Shown here: piece by piece, positions 5,575 to 6,340 of the stretch
How the letters are laid out: the number at the start of each line of letters is the position of its first letter
Numbering within the stretch: the stretch's first letter is position 1
From: JAKOQB01 sp050258235
Lineage (GTDB): Bacteria > Pseudomonadota > Gammaproteobacteria > Burkholderiales > Burkholderiaceae_F
DNA: 6,340 bases
Assembly: GCA_050258235.1 (NCBI GenBank)
Contig: JBLMYK010000167.1
Coordinates: 1-6,340, forward strand
Direction: 5' to 3'
Made by a program: the position numbers and the translations under genes
The notes under the pieces: generated by a model
Told to the model about the DNA's origin: nothing
What the model saw: only the letters and a program-made list of their open reading frames with translations
The model's database searches: none

Positions 5575-6340
5575 ACGCTCCACAGGATCTCCGAAGCGAA
5601 CTCGCGTCCTACATGCAGGACGTCGGTCGGCGCGCCCGTGTTGCCGCCGCAGCGATGGCAAAGGCGGCCACGGCAACCAAGGACTCGACGCTGCGCGGGC
5701 TCGCGGCGGCAATCCGCGCCCGCCGCGCCGACATCCGCGCCGCCAACCAGCGCGATGTCGAGCGCGCGCGAGCAAGCGGCCTCGACGCCGCGATGCTCGA
5801 CCGGCTGCAATTGGGCGACGACTACATCGAGCAGATGGCTGCCGGCCTCGAACAGATTGCTGCCTTGCCCGATCCGATCGGCACCATCAGCGATCTGCGG
5901 CCGATGCCGTCCGGCATCCAGGTCGGCCGCATGCGCGTGCCGCTCGGCGTGATCGGCATCATCTACGAAAGCCGGCCGAACGTGACCATCGACGCCGCGG
6001 GACTGTGCATCAAGAGCGGCAACGCGACGATCCTGCGCGGCGGCTCCGAGGCGATCGAATGCAACCGCCTGCTGGCCGGATTGATTGCCGAGGCGCTGCG
6101 CGGCAACGGCCTGCCCGAGGACGGCGTGCAGCTGATCGCCACCACCGATCGCGCGGCGGTCGGAATGCTGGTGGCGATGCCGGAGTACATCGACATCATC
6201 GTGCCACGCGGCGGGCGTTCGCTGATCGAGCGCCTGATGCGCGAAAGCCGGGTGCCAATGATCAAGCACCTCGACGGCATCTGCCACGTCTACATCGACG
6301 AGGCCGCGAACCTCGAGCAGGCGATCCGCATCGCCGACAA
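5571..6340 (+). CDS. proA: Gamma-glutamyl phosphate reductase, 5' part
   Basis: ProA reduces gamma-glutamyl phosphate with NADPH to glutamate semialdehyde, the second step of proline synthesis, in the cytoplasm. About 256 of an expected 415-420 residues are inside the window; the frame is still open at the end. Recognisable segments are the N-terminal helix region (MQDVGRRARVAAAAMAKA), MRVPLGVIGIIYESRPNVT (ESRPNVT at 133-139), and GNATILRGGSEA at 150-161 of the aldehyde-dehydrogenase-type NADPH fold. IVPRGGRSLIE follows, then HLDGICHVYID, where Cys238 should be the catalytic thiol. The ATG at 5571 overlaps the holA stop (ATGA) and gives the normal N-terminus; no clear Shine-Dalgarno is visible, consistent with translational coupling. 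ProB, which makes the unstable substrate, is not adjacent upstream. In relatives nadD often follows proA, so it may lie just beyond the window (inference). Confidence 0.97.
   Translation, partial: MNAPQDLRSELASYMQDVGRRARVAAAAMAKAATATKDSTLRGLAAAIRARRADIRAANQRDVERARASGLDAAMLDRLQLGDDYIEQMAAGLEQIAALPDPIGTISDLRPMPSGIQVGRMRVPLGVIGIIYESRPNVTIDAAGLCIKSGNATILRGGSEAIECNRLLAGLIAEALRGNGLPEDGVQLIATTDRAAVGMLVAMPEYIDIIVPRGGRSLIERLMRESRVPMIKHLDGICHVYIDEAANLEQAIRIAD

Noticed and set aside
5430..6287. Minus-strand open frame of 285 codons across holA and proA
   Set aside because: It spans two real genes on the other strand and has low-complexity Ala/Arg/His/Asp composition; an antisense shadow.

Overview
The window is GC-rich proteobacterial chromosome with ordinary housekeeping content. 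The LeuS sequence, the gene order leuS-lptE-holA-proA and an outer-membrane LPS-assembly lipoprotein point to a Gram-negative, most likely a betaproteobacterium (Burkholderiales-like); a related gammaproteobacterium is possible. This placement comes from recalled family resemblance, not from a search.

Layout. Positions 2-784 (+) are the 3' end of a secreted subtilisin-like (S8) protease, covering a C-terminal Fn3-like domain and a PPC-like beta domain. A strong intrinsic terminator at 809-840 follows it. Positions 856-1248 (-) encode a small predicted lipoprotein, convergent with the protease and divergent from leuS. The 90-bp divergent gap (1249-1338) holds one AT-rich -10-like site and a short dyad. 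A rightward run follows: leuS (1339-3960), lptE (4016-4537), holA (4534-5574) and proA (5571 to the window end, incomplete). The last three overlap by ATGA junctions.

How the genes work together. LeuS charges tRNA-Leu. LptE is the lipoprotein plug of the LptD outer-membrane LPS translocon. HolA is the delta subunit of the DNA polymerase III clamp loader. ProA makes glutamate semialdehyde for proline synthesis. They share no pathway; the cluster looks like a co-transcribed housekeeping operon held together by translational coupling.

Most unusual point. A degenerate inverted repeat of the CACAGAG type (3982-4065, possibly 3973-4074) lies between leuS and lptE. Such elements are normally intergenic. 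Here the right arm is inside lptE and encodes much of its signal peptide, the start codon is in the loop, and the best-spaced Shine-Dalgarno-like sequence is in the left arm. I found no CRISPR array, tRNA, rRNA, insertion sequence, defence island or clear novel multi-gene system.
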